DNA of 8,223 bases from Pseudonocardia sp. (GTDB lineage: Bacteria > Actinomycetota > Actinomycetes > Mycobacteriales > Pseudonocardiaceae). Of this stretch, positions 1-7,060 are shown in pieces. The stretch spans positions 1 through 8,223 of the forward strand of contig JASLAP010000035.1 in assembly GCA_030147065.1 (NCBI GenBank), read 5' to 3'. How positions within the stretch are numbered: the stretch's first letter is position 1; every line of letters starts with the position of its first letter. Under the pieces are notes generated by a model, which was not told the origin of the DNA, did not search any database, and saw only the letters and a list, made by a program, of their open reading frames with translations. Made by a program: the position numbers and the translations under genes.

Positions 1-195
1 CGGGCGGCCGTCCGGCCCGGCCGCCGGCTGCGCGGCGGGCCCGGTCCCGTTGAGCAGCCCGAGCCCGAGCGTGGTGGCGACGGCCACGGTCGCCACCACC
101 AGCACGACCGTGGCCAGGCGCAACGGGGAGCGCAGCGGCCACTGCCACACCGGGCGGTAGGCGGCGGACCGGCCGCGCGGGGTCCTGATCGGCAC
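1..195 (-). CDS. Partial single-span membrane protein, possible VirB8/TcpC-like T4SS component (N-terminal 65 residues)
   Basis: This is the 5' part of a minus-strand gene that runs off the left edge, with 65 codons visible. The chosen start is a GTG at 193-195, preceded by an AGGA about 7 nt upstream. The visible protein has a short basic cytoplasmic N-terminus (PIRTPRGRS), one strong hydrophobic helix at about residues 28-48, then a Gly/Ala/Pro-rich linker. This is the topology of a bitopic protein with a large extracytoplasmic C-terminal domain. It lies 45 nt downstream of the VirB6-like gene and is presumably in the same operon. In Gram-positive conjugation loci a VirB8-like protein (TcpC/ConG type) has this topology and often sits near the VirB6 homologue. 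The functional call therefore rests on position and topology only, because the diagnostic domain is outside the window. Other bitopic proteins are equally possible. Confidence 0.6.
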   Translation of the reverse strand, partial: MPIRTPRGRSAAYRPVWQWPLRSPLRLATVVLVVATVAVATTLGLGLLNGTGPAAQPAAGPDGRP

Positions 196-240
196 CGGGG
201 TTCCTAGCGGGAGGGGTCGGTCGGGCGGTGGGGCACGGGG

Positions 241-2160
241 TCAGCGATCGGGGCGGTACGGCGCCGGACTGTAGACCGACTGCGTCGCGCGCGGTCGGTA
301 GATGCGGTACACCGGCACCCCGTCCACCAGTTCGGCCTGCACCGGGCGGGCGCCGCCGGGACGCATCGGCACGGCGTCCGGACGCCGGTAGATGACCCGG
401 TCGTCGACCTCCGAGGGGTCGTAGGAGTTCGGGGTGCTGCGGCCGGCGCCGATCCCGCCCGGGGCGGCCGGCAGCGCGGGCCGCCGGACCGGGGGCACGA
501 GCGCCGGGGTGGGTGCGACCTCGACCTCGGTGCGCTGAACCGGGCGGCGCTGGGCCGGCACCCGGGCCGACCCGGCGTCGGTCTCGGGCCGGAGGCCGTC
601 CGGGTCGCCGTAGCCGTCCGCGCCGGAGCGCCGCTCGTTCCACCAGCGCGACTGGCGGTCGTCGGTGGGGCCGCCGCGCACCCGCTGCCAGACCCGCGAC
701 ATCGGCCCGGCCCCGGCACCCGGCACGATGCCGCCGAACTGCTCGCGGGTCAGCGACACCATCGACACCAGCCGGCGGAACGGGCGGGCCACCGCCCACA
801 GCACGACCGTCACCACCCCGGTGACCAGCAGGGCCAGCCACAGGTCGATGCCCGATCCCGGCCGGAACAGCGAGACCACCAGCAGCGCGTGCAAGCCGGC
901 CAGCGCGCCGACCACCAGGGTGTTCACCAGTGCCGCCCCGGCCACCCGGAGCAGCGCGGGCAGCACGTCGGGCTTCAGGACGGCCACCACGGCGATGGCC
1001 GGCGCCGTCATCACCATCAGCCGCAGCAGCAGCATGGCGACCAGCACCAGCACCTTGCTCAGCAGCTGGAACAGCGCGATGCACAGCGCCTGCACCACGG
1101 CCAGCAGGCCGGCCCCGGTGCGGCTCCCCGCGGTGCCCTGGAAGTACGGGTAGCGGTCGCCCATCCGGTCGGCGATGGCGGCGAACTCGGCCTTCTTCTG
1201 CTCGGCCAGGTCGAGGGTGTCCCGGCCCTCGGCGACCTCGGGCTTGGTGAAGGTCTGCGCGCGCAGCAGGTCCCGGCCCAGCTCCTGGGCCTGCGGCACG
1301 TCCGGCGCGCCGAACACGCCGCGCAGCCAGTTCTGGTAGACGACCTGGTCGGTCAGCACGGTCGGGAGGGTGTCCCGGTTGCCCAGCCCTACCTGCCCGA
1401 GGAATCCCTCCTGCATCTGGGTGACCCCGTCGAGCAGCAGCGGGTCAGCGGCCTTGGCCCAGTCGACCGGCGCCAGGTAGGCGGCCGCGCCGACCACCAA
1501 GGCGATCACCCCGAACGCGGCCCGCTGGGCCTGCCGGGCCAGGTCGCCGCGCAACGCGAGGACCAGCAGCACCACGGCCAGCACCAGCAGGGCGGGGCCG
1601 ATCCAGGTGGTGAACACCGTGTCGTACATCGCCCGGGTGCCGTCGCCGATCAGGCCGTCCAGCGGGGAGAGCAACTCCCCGCCGTCGGCGATCAGGTAGT
1701 GCGCCCAGTTGACCCCGCCCACGACGAACTTGGCCACGTTGAAGGCCTGGTTGCCCAGCCAGGTGTCAGTGGTCGAGGCCGGGTTGAACACCGCGGTGCC
1801 GGCGCAGCCGAGGTCGTAGTTGTGCCAGATGAGACCGGCGTATCCGACCTCGTCGTAGACGCTGCCCGGTTCGCCGACTCCATAGGTCGGCGGGTCGAGG
1901 GAGCCGACCAGGCCGGTGCCCGGCCGGTCCGGCTCGGGGGACTCCTTGCAGCTGAACGGCTGGGCCGAGGCGGTCTGGCCGAGCAGCACCGAGCCGCCGA
2001 CCAGGGCGAGGACCACGAGCACCGCCGCCCCGCGACGGGCGGGCGGTTCGCCGCCGTACCGGGCCCGGCGGCGACGGCGGGCGGCGACCAGCACCGCGGC
2101 CAGCACGACGAGGACGACCGGCAGCCACCCGGCGGCCGCCGGTGGACCTTCGGCGATCAC
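241..2160 (-). CDS. Polytopic membrane protein, VirB6/TrbL-like T4SS channel component
   Basis: This 639-residue protein starts at a GTG (2158-2160) that overlaps the ATPase stop as GTGA. A GGGAGGG ribosome-binding site lies 7 nt upstream (2168-2174). The open frame continues much further upstream, but there it only shadows the ATPase. Residues 12-27 form a first helix, followed by an Arg-rich cytoplasmic patch (28-43). A second helix (46-62) ends in an ASAQ that resembles a signal-peptidase site. Residues 65-180 look extracytoplasmic and contain two cysteines, C71 and C119, that could form a disulfide. Further helices lie near 183-203, 214-232, 351-375, 380-396, 405-430 and 438-458, with a long soluble loop at 235-348. 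The last 170 or so residues are a Pro/Arg/Tyr-rich, probably cytoplasmic tail. Size, multiple helices with a large central loop, and position directly after a VirB4 ATPase fit the VirB6/TrbL inner-membrane channel role. Sequence-level family membership is not proven here. Confidence 0.85.
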   Translation of the reverse strand: MIAEGPPAAAGWLPVVLVVLAAVLVAARRRRRARYGGEPPARRGAAVLVVLALVGGSVLLGQTASAQPFSCKESPEPDRPGTGLVGSLDPPTYGVGEPGSVYDEVGYAGLIWHNYDLGCAGTAVFNPASTTDTWLGNQAFNVAKFVVGGVNWAHYLIADGGELLSPLDGLIGDGTRAMYDTVFTTWIGPALLVLAVVLLVLALRGDLARQAQRAAFGVIALVVGAAAYLAPVDWAKAADPLLLDGVTQMQEGFLGQVGLGNRDTLPTVLTDQVVYQNWLRGVFGAPDVPQAQELGRDLLRAQTFTKPEVAEGRDTLDLAEQKKAEFAAIADRMGDRYPYFQGTAGSRTGAGLLAVVQALCIALFQLLSKVLVLVAMLLLRLMVMTAPAIAVVAVLKPDVLPALLRVAGAALVNTLVVGALAGLHALLVVSLFRPGSGIDLWLALLVTGVVTVVLWAVARPFRRLVSMVSLTREQFGGIVPGAGAGPMSRVWQRVRGGPTDDRQSRWWNERRSGADGYGDPDGLRPETDAGSARVPAQRRPVQRTEVEVAPTPALVPPVRRPALPAAPGGIGAGRSTPNSYDPSEVDDRVIYRRPDAVPMRPGGARPVQAELVDGVPVYRIYRPRATQSVYSPAPYRPDR

Positions 2161-5100
2161 CGAACAGCCCTCCCGCTGCTGTGCACGTCGTCGCCGGGGG
2201 AAGGGCCGTGGCCGTTGCGCTGCCCAGTCGGGTACGGGCGCCCGCCTCCCGGCGCCGGGTCGGCGTCGAGATCGAGGTCGGCGTCCAGTTCGGCGTCCAG
2301 ATCGGCATCGACGTCGGCGAGCAGGTCGAGCTCCTCGTCCTCGAACAGCTCGGCGTCGCCCGCGACGTCGGCGTGCGGGCCGCCGACCGGAGCGCCGTGC
2401 CCGCCGCCGTTGGGGCCGCCGCCGTTCGACGCCGCGGTGGCGCCGGTCGGGCGGGGGACCGGCGTCTGCCGGGGCTGCGACGGCGGCGGCCCGTCCAGCA
2501 GGCCGTCCGGGTCGTCCAGGTCGGCGAAGTCCGCGTCCAGGTCGTCGACCGCGGAGCCGGGAGCGGCATCGACGGTCGCGTCGAACCCGTCGAGGTCGGG
2601 GTCGACGCCCGGCTCGTCGAGGTCGTCGCCGATGTCCAGGGTGACCGGGACCGGCGGGCCGGGCAGCGGCCGGGCCGGCGCCGGCTCGTCCGGGGCGCGC
2701 ACCGCGGCCGCGACGTGCGGGCCGCGCAGCGACACCCGGCTGGCGTCCGGGTTGGTGTCCAGCGCTTCGCGGACGTGCTCCAGGTGCGGCGCCTCCAGGT
2801 CGATCCGGATCTTCTCCACCCCGCCGTGCCCGTCGGCGAAGACGAACTGGCGCGGGGTGTCGTCGGGCCGGTCGTCGTGCCGGGGCCGCGGGGACAGGGT
2901 GCCGAGCATCTGCTCGTACCCGACCCCGATCGGCACCCGCAGCAGCCGCAGCGCCTCGGTCTGCGCCTCCTCGTCGTCGGTGCGCCCGACGAAGACCGCG
3001 TTGACCAGCGAGGCGAACCCGGAGACCCGCAGCAGGTCGCCGGCCAGCTGGGAGGCGAACAGCGCCCGCACGTTGAACTTGCGGGAGTCGCGGGCCAGCC
3101 GGTCGATGAGCACCTTGCCGGTGGGCACCTGGGACAGGAAGTGCGTCTCGTCCAGCGCGACGCCCTTGCGCAGGTTGCGGTCGGCGTCGTAGATCGTGCG
3201 CTGGGTCAGCCAGGAGGCCAGGTTCAGCAGCTCGACGGCCAGCGACTCGCCGTCGGTCCACTCCTCGCGCGGGCTGCCCGGCCGGGGCAGGGTCATGCCC
3301 TGCATGGTCAGCACGGTCAGCCGGTAGTCGCGGTCGGCCTGCCAGGGGTCGTGCCGGGAGGTGTCCGGGAACAGCAGCGCGGCCTGCGGGAGCTCGCGGC
3401 GCTCGTCGAGGAAGTCGGCGACCACGCCGGCGTGGTCCTCGCCCTCCCGGGCGTGCCGGCGCAGCGCGTCGATCACCATGCCGGGGTGCCGGTCGGGGGC
3501 GCCGCCGACCTCGCGGACCGCGCGCAGCAGCACGATCCGGGTGTGCGGCATCCGGGCCACCTCGTAGGGCAGCAGCCCGGACAGCACGTCGAGCACCAGC
3601 CGGCGGCGGGTGGCCCCGGCCAGCGAGCGCTCCCGGCGCCAGGCCCGCTCGGGGTCCTCCTCGTCGAGGAAGTGGTCCGGGCGCGGCTCGGCCACCACCC
3701 GGTACGGGTTCAGGATGCCCGGGTCGGCGCGCAGCAGGTTGATGTGCCGGGAGAACGGCGCGAGCTCGGGCAGCCGGGTGAGCTCGGCCAGCGGTCCGGA
3801 CGGGTCGAGCACCGTCCAGCGGGCACCCATGCGCAGGGTCTTGTAGACCGTGAGGCCGGTGAGGAAGGAGTTGTGCGTCGGGACGCAGTTCTCCCCGGCG
3901 AGGTAGAGGTGGTCGGCGTTGTCGACCTGCACGCACCGCACCGGAACCGACTCCACGGGAACGACATCGGTGATGTACCGGTAGGCGTTGGTGGGCCGCG
4001 GGCGCGGGTTGAGCCGGGCGAGCTTGCGCGGAACCCGGAAGACGGGGTCGGAGGTGGTGAAGCTGATCGTGTAGGCGACCGACGTGTGCGGATGCCGACC
4101 GGGGACCTGCTTCGTCCGGAGCCGGGCCTGGTAACCCAGGCTCTGGACCAGCTCGCGGGCCCCCCGGGCCAGGCGCTCGTTGGTCGCGCTGAACTCGACG
4201 GTCCCGCTGGGCGTGCAGTGGCCGTCGGTGTCGAGCAGGCCCGCCAGCAGCGCCCGGCGCTGGCGCTCGGACGCGCGCAGGTACTCACCGGGGATGTGCT
4301 TGTCGCCGAGGACCCCGATCGCGCGGAGCCGCTGCTGCAGGGTCCCGACCATGCCGTAGCGGTTCGCCGTCCGGTGCGGGCGGCACTCCTGCCCGGTCGC
4401 CTCGATCTCGCGAACGATCTCCTCGTCGTAGACGGTGATCTCGGCCCGGATCGACGCCCCGTCGCCGAGCCAGGCTCCCAGGACGTAGGGGTCGACGGTC
4501 AGGTCGGCCTCGGGCAGCGCGAAGGGCGCAGCCACCGGTACCGCATGGTTCCGCTGCCCGTTCGGGCCCCAGGTCAACGACCGGGATATCTGCTCGGTGG
4601 TGCGGACCTCGGGTACCCGGCTGGGCACCAGGCTGATCTCCCCGCGTCGGGAGTGTCCACGGACGTAGCGGAAGTGGTCGCCGGCCTGCATCCCCGCGGC
4701 CCGGCGTGCGTGCCGAGTCCTGGTCGTGGCGGAACCGCACCCGCAGGAACACGTCCCGGCGGGGGCCGGCCCGGCCGGGACTGCCACCCGCTCGGCCCGG
4801 CCCATCCGGGTCGCCAGCCGGTCGGCGGCCTTCCAGTCCTCGCGCGTCCGGGTCAGCCACTCGTGCTGCGCGTCGGCCCGGATCACCGTTCCGTCGGAGA
4901 AGACGACGTCGTAGCAGGGGCGGCCGATCATGACCTCGGTGGCTGCGACGACACGGGTCGGCCTGCCGTCCCGCCCCAGCAGCTCGTCGCCGACCTGGAC
5001 CTCGCCCATCGAGGTCCACCCGGTGGGCGTCGGCAACGGGGTGTCTAGGGCCAGGGCCTTGCCCGAGCCCAGCCCGCCGACGATCGCGGTCAGCCCGGAC

Positions 5101-6590
5101 GCCCGGCGGACCTCCTGGGCCAGCCAGGGGTCCCAGGCGACCGGCCGGCGGGTGGCGGTGCAGGTCTCGCCGATCATGATGCCGCGCCGGTCGCCGACCG
5201 AGGCGGTGGCCGCCGGCACCGCGGCGGCGGCCCAGGTGACCGAGCCGCGCCTGCGGTAGGCGGTGGAGGCCAGCGGCTCGCCGGGGATGAACTCGCGGGC
5301 GTAGCGGTACTGGGCCTCCGGGTGCTCGATCTGCACCTTGGGCCGGTAGACCTCCAGCACCTGCTGGGCCCGGCTGATCGCCTCGGCCTCGTCCTTGCCG
5401 GACACCGCGATCCGCCACCAGCCGTAGAGCCGGGAGTTGAGCTGGTTCAGCCCGGTGGTCAGCTCGTCCTCGACCTCCAGCACCCGGTCGGCCTGGCGGG
5501 CCAGCGACATCGGCGGGTCGAGGTCGTGGTCGTGGGTGTAGTGCCGGATCTGGCTGCGCACCTTGCCCATCTGGCGCTGCAGCTCGCCGGCCACCTCCTC
5601 GGGCCGGCGGATGTACATCCGGGCCGACCACTCCACCGGGAACGGCAGCCGGTCGGAGTGCTGCATCCACGGGTCGTCGACCTCCGGGATGCGCAGGCCC
5701 TCCATCAGACCGACCGAGAGCACCGCCACGTTGCGGGAGACCGTCTGCGACCGCAGCCGCCCGACCACGCGCACCGTCGGCGCGTAGGGCTCCTGGAACA
5801 TGTCGACGCCGTCGGTGAACGCGGCCAGGTCCTCGGTGTCCCAGCGGGTGACCCCGCCGGGCACCACCGACAGCGTGCGCGGCGCGGGCAGCCCGAGCGC
5901 GCAGGACCGGTGCATCAGCCAGCCGAGGTCGTCGGCGGTGGCCGGCACGGCGTCCAGCCCGCTGCCGGCGACCAGCGCGTCGAGGTGGCCGACCTCGGAG
6001 GCCAGCGCGGCCAGCTCGGCCCGGACCGCGGCCGGGGCGAACCGGCCCAGCACCGGCGCGGCCATCTCCAGCCAGCGGTCGAGCGCGTTGCGCCCGGACA
6101 CCTCGATGCCGAGGAAGACCTCCTTGTCCGACATCGACAGCCCCATCAGGTGGCGCTGCTCGCCCTCCAGGAAGCCGTCCCAGCCCAGCGCCCCGGCCAC
6201 GTCGGGCATCCGTCCCAGCGCGTTGTGGTCGAACGACTCGGCCCACATGTGCACCGGGTAGGGGCGGGTGGTCACCCGCAGGTGCACCCAGCGGCCCTGC
6301 AGCTCGCCCAGCTGCGCGGCGATCTGGCGGATCAGCACCTCGCGCTGGGAGTCGCTGCGGAAGCTCCAGGCCTGCGCGGCCAGCCGGTACCAGGCCATCA
6401 CCTGGGTGCCGGTGCGGGTCAGGTGGCCCTCGATGGAGCGCAGCGCGATGTCGGGCTTGTACGTCGGCAGGTTCCCCTCACCGGCCCGCGACCGGCCCCG
6501 CCGGCTGCGACGCTCCGCCTTCTTGCGGGCCCGGGCATCGTCACGGGAGGCGTCACGGGGGATATCACGGGAGGCGTCACGCCCGGCCAC
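2157..6590 (-). CDS. VirB4-type T4SS/conjugation ATPase interrupted by a P-loop intein
   Basis: The precursor is 1477 residues and becomes 1081 residues after intein removal. It is the cytoplasmic ATPase that powers type IV secretion or conjugative transfer. A basic N-terminus (residues 1-40, with RDAS-like repeats) precedes a CagE/TrbE/VirB4-like N-terminal domain (about 60-430). The Walker A motif GGLGSGK ends at K511. The intein occupies 512-907, and the P-loop Ser is S908. Walker B is VALDE with D1147 and E1148, followed by a conserved-looking LARDSRKFN helix and an FASQ motif with Q1181, as in VirB4/HerA-like ATPases. From about residue 1300 the protein is a disordered, Pro/Asp-rich tail. 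The GTG start at 6588-6590 has GAGAGG 7 nt upstream and overlaps the preceding gene by 14 nt. No in-frame ATG occurs until residue 65, inside the folded region. The next gene overlaps the stop by 4 nt. The VirB4 assignment is strong; whether the system conjugates DNA or secretes protein is not shown. Confidence 0.92.
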   Translation of the reverse strand: MAGRDASRDIPRDASRDDARARKKAERRSRRGRSRAGEGNLPTYKPDIALRSIEGHLTRTGTQVMAWYRLAAQAWSFRSDSQREVLIRQIAAQLGELQGRWVHLRVTTRPYPVHMWAESFDHNALGRMPDVAGALGWDGFLEGEQRHLMGLSMSDKEVFLGIEVSGRNALDRWLEMAAPVLGRFAPAAVRAELAALASEVGHLDALVAGSGLDAVPATADDLGWLMHRSCALGLPAPRTLSVVPGGVTRWDTEDLAAFTDGVDMFQEPYAPTVRVVGRLRSQTVSRNVAVLSVGLMEGLRIPEVDDPWMQHSDRLPFPVEWSARMYIRRPEEVAGELQRQMGKVRSQIRHYTHDHDLDPPMSLARQADRVLEVEDELTTGLNQLNSRLYGWWRIAVSGKDEAEAISRAQQVLEVYRPKVQIEHPEAQYRYAREFIPGEPLASTAYRRRGSVTWAAAAVPAATASVGDRRGIMIGETCTATRRPVAWDPWLAQEVRRASGLTAIVGGLGSGKALALDTPLPTPTGWTSMGEVQVGDELLGRDGRPTRVVAATEVMIGRPCYDVVFSDGTVIRADAQHEWLTRTREDWKAADRLATRMGRAERVAVPAGPAPAGTCSCGCGSATTRTRHARRAAGMQAGDHFRYVRGHSRRGEISLVPSRVPEVRTTEQISRSLTWGPNGQRNHAVPVAAPFALPEADLTVDPYVLGAWLGDGASIRAEITVYDEEIVREIEATGQECRPHRTANRYGMVGTLQQRLRAIGVLGDKHIPGEYLRASERQRRALLAGLLDTDGHCTPSGTVEFSATNERLARGARELVQSLGYQARLRTKQVPGRHPHTSVAYTISFTTSDPVFRVPRKLARLNPRPRPTNAYRYITDVVPVESVPVRCVQVDNADHLYLAGENCVPTHNSFLTGLTVYKTLRMGARWTVLDPSGPLAELTRLPELAPFSRHINLLRADPGILNPYRVVAEPRPDHFLDEEDPERAWRRERSLAGATRRRLVLDVLSGLLPYEVARMPHTRIVLLRAVREVGGAPDRHPGMVIDALRRHAREGEDHAGVVADFLDERRELPQAALLFPDTSRHDPWQADRDYRLTVLTMQGMTLPRPGSPREEWTDGESLAVELLNLASWLTQRTIYDADRNLRKGVALDETHFLSQVPTGKVLIDRLARDSRKFNVRALFASQLAGDLLRVSGFASLVNAVFVGRTDDEEAQTEALRLLRVPIGVGYEQMLGTLSPRPRHDDRPDDTPRQFVFADGHGGVEKIRIDLEAPHLEHVREALDTNPDASRVSLRGPHVAAAVRAPDEPAPARPLPGPPVPVTLDIGDDLDEPGVDPDLDGFDATVDAAPGSAVDDLDADFADLDDPDGLLDGPPPSQPRQTPVPRPTGATAASNGGGPNGGGHGAPVGGPHADVAGDAELFEDEELDLLADVDADLDAELDADLDLDADPAPGGGRPYPTGQRNGHGPSPGDDVHSSGRAVR
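2259..2357 (-). repeat. Imperfect Asp-rich coding repeat in the VirB4 C-terminal tail
   Basis: The stretch encodes residues 1412-1444 of the ATPase, in which 17 of 33 residues are Asp or Glu, alternating with Leu and Ala (for example DADLDAELDADLDLDAD). The DNA is an imperfect 6/12-bp repetition of GCCGAC/CTCGAC-type units, consistent with expansion by slippage. A second acidic cluster (about residues 1317-1370) precedes it. Confidence 0.7.
3870..5057 (-). other. Class 3 intein with LAGLIDADG homing endonuclease, inserted in the VirB4 Walker A motif
   Basis: This is an in-frame insertion of 396 residues between K511 and S908 of the ATPase. Removing it restores GGLGSGKS, a perfect Walker A. 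The intein begins ALALDTPLPTPTGW, giving Ala at position 1, and ends CVPTHN before Ser+1. Class 3 hallmarks are all present: W67 two residues after the block B His (H65), C375 in block F (VRCVQVDNADHLYLAG) and T394 in block G. In class 3 inteins the block F Cys replaces the N-terminal nucleophile. Residues 192-200 (VLGAWLGDG) and 271-280 (LAGLLDTDGH) are two LAGLIDADG motifs with acidic D199 and D278, so the endonuclease looks intact. A Cys-rich stretch (C103, C105, C107, then RYVRGH at 130-135) lies before the first endonuclease motif. Rare codons for this GC level, such as ATA at Ile157 and CTA at Leu4, suggest it arrived horizontally. The alternative of an ordinary domain insertion is very unlikely. 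Confidence 0.96.
6533..6580 (-). repeat. Four-unit 12-bp tandem repeat at the 5' end of the VirB4 gene
   Basis: Read on the minus strand, four consecutive 12-mers begin GTGA. The first and third are identical (GTGACGCCTCCC), and the second and fourth are variants (GTGATATCCCCC, GTGACGATGCCC). They encode the tetrapeptide series RDAS, RDIP, RDAS, RDDA at ATPase residues 4-19. The stop codon of the upstream VirB3-like gene (TGA at 6577-6579) lies in the first unit. Units of 12 bp preserve the reading frame, so copy number could vary without disrupting the protein. Confidence 0.85.
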
Positions 6591-7056
6591 GCGCCCGCCT
6601 CTCGCGGCGGGTGGCCCGCCGGTCGGAGGTGCGGTCGACCGGGCCGCCGGCCGTGGCGCCCCGCCGGGACCCCGTGGCGGCCTTCGGCCCCTTCGGCCGG
6701 CCGGCCGGACCGATCCGCACGTGCGCCGAGCGGACCGGGCCGCCGGTTCCCGCGGTGCGTTCCCGCGGGCCGCCGACCTCCAGCCGGAACAGCGCGAGGA
6801 CCTGGCCGAGCGGGCGCTCGTAGTCGATGCGCTGGCCGAGCAACCGGGTCACCAGCACGGTGATGATCAGCGCCCAGGCCACCGAGAAGAAGTCCAGCCC
6901 GATGCCGATCCGGCGCTGGACGAACATCACCAGGATCATGGTGAGCAGGCCCAGCCCGTAGCTGACGTAGCGGGCCCGCCAGGGGAAGGTCGCCCGGGGC
7001 GGCCCGAGCCACACGGCGTCGACGCGGTAGACCTCGTCGTCGGTTCGGACGAGCAC
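6577..7056 (-). CDS. Two-helix membrane protein, VirB3/PrgI/TcpE-like T4SS component with basic tail
   Basis: This 159-residue protein has a GTG start at 7054-7056, only 4 nt after the stop of the preceding gene. A modest GGGTGA upstream is the only ribosome-site candidate, so translational coupling is likely. An N-terminal soluble stretch (1-28) precedes two closely spaced helices at about 31-47 and 54-72, joined by a short RRIGIGLD turn. Residues 73-96 (QRIDYERPLGQVLALFRLE) look ordered and cytoplasmic. Residues 97-159 are Gly/Arg-rich, low in complexity and strongly basic. A hairpin of two helices encoded directly before the VirB4 ATPase is the standard place and shape for VirB3-type proteins (PrgI or TcpE in Gram-positive systems), which tether VirB4 to the membrane. 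That role is inferred from context and topology. The last 14 nt overlap the ATPase start. Confidence 0.85.
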   Translation of the reverse strand: MLVRTDDEVYRVDAVWLGPPRATFPWRARYVSYGLGLLTMILVMFVQRRIGIGLDFFSVAWALIITVLVTRLLGQRIDYERPLGQVLALFRLEVGGPRERTAGTGGPVRSAHVRIGPAGRPKGPKAATGSRRGATAGGPVDRTSDRRATRRERRARGRA

Positions 7057-7060
7057 GCGG

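Noticed and set aside
2259..2640. RTX or EF-hand calcium-binding repeats in the Asp-rich ATPase tail
   Set aside because: The residues alternate Asp with Leu/Ala and lack the GGxGxD nonapeptide or the DxDxDG loop followed by a Glu at the right spacing.
889..3192. Long plus-strand open frame of 767 codons
   Set aside because: It lies antisense to the VirB6-like gene and the ATPase, has repetitive Gln/His/Gly composition, and crosses two well-supported genes. It is a GC-driven shadow.
2161..3936. Upstream extension of the VirB6-like frame to a 1231-residue protein
   Set aside because: This part is antiphase shadow of the ATPase. Its translation is Arg/Ala/Gly/Pro-rich low complexity, and a GTG with a good ribosome site starts the real gene at 2160.
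2142..5048. Plus-strand open frame of 968 codons
   Set aside because: It is antisense to the ATPase and is biased in composition (Val/Gly/Gln/Arg). It stops at the CTA codon near the intein N-terminus, as expected for a shadow frame.
4285..6246. Minus-strand 653-codon frame overlapping the ATPase
   Set aside because: It is out of phase with the conserved VirB4 and intein motifs, and its translation is Arg/Gly/Ala/Pro low complexity.
5322..6863. Plus-strand open frame of 513 codons
   Set aside because: It is antisense to the ATPase N-terminal domain and the VirB3-like gene, with His/Gln/Gly/Arg bias and no recognisable domain.
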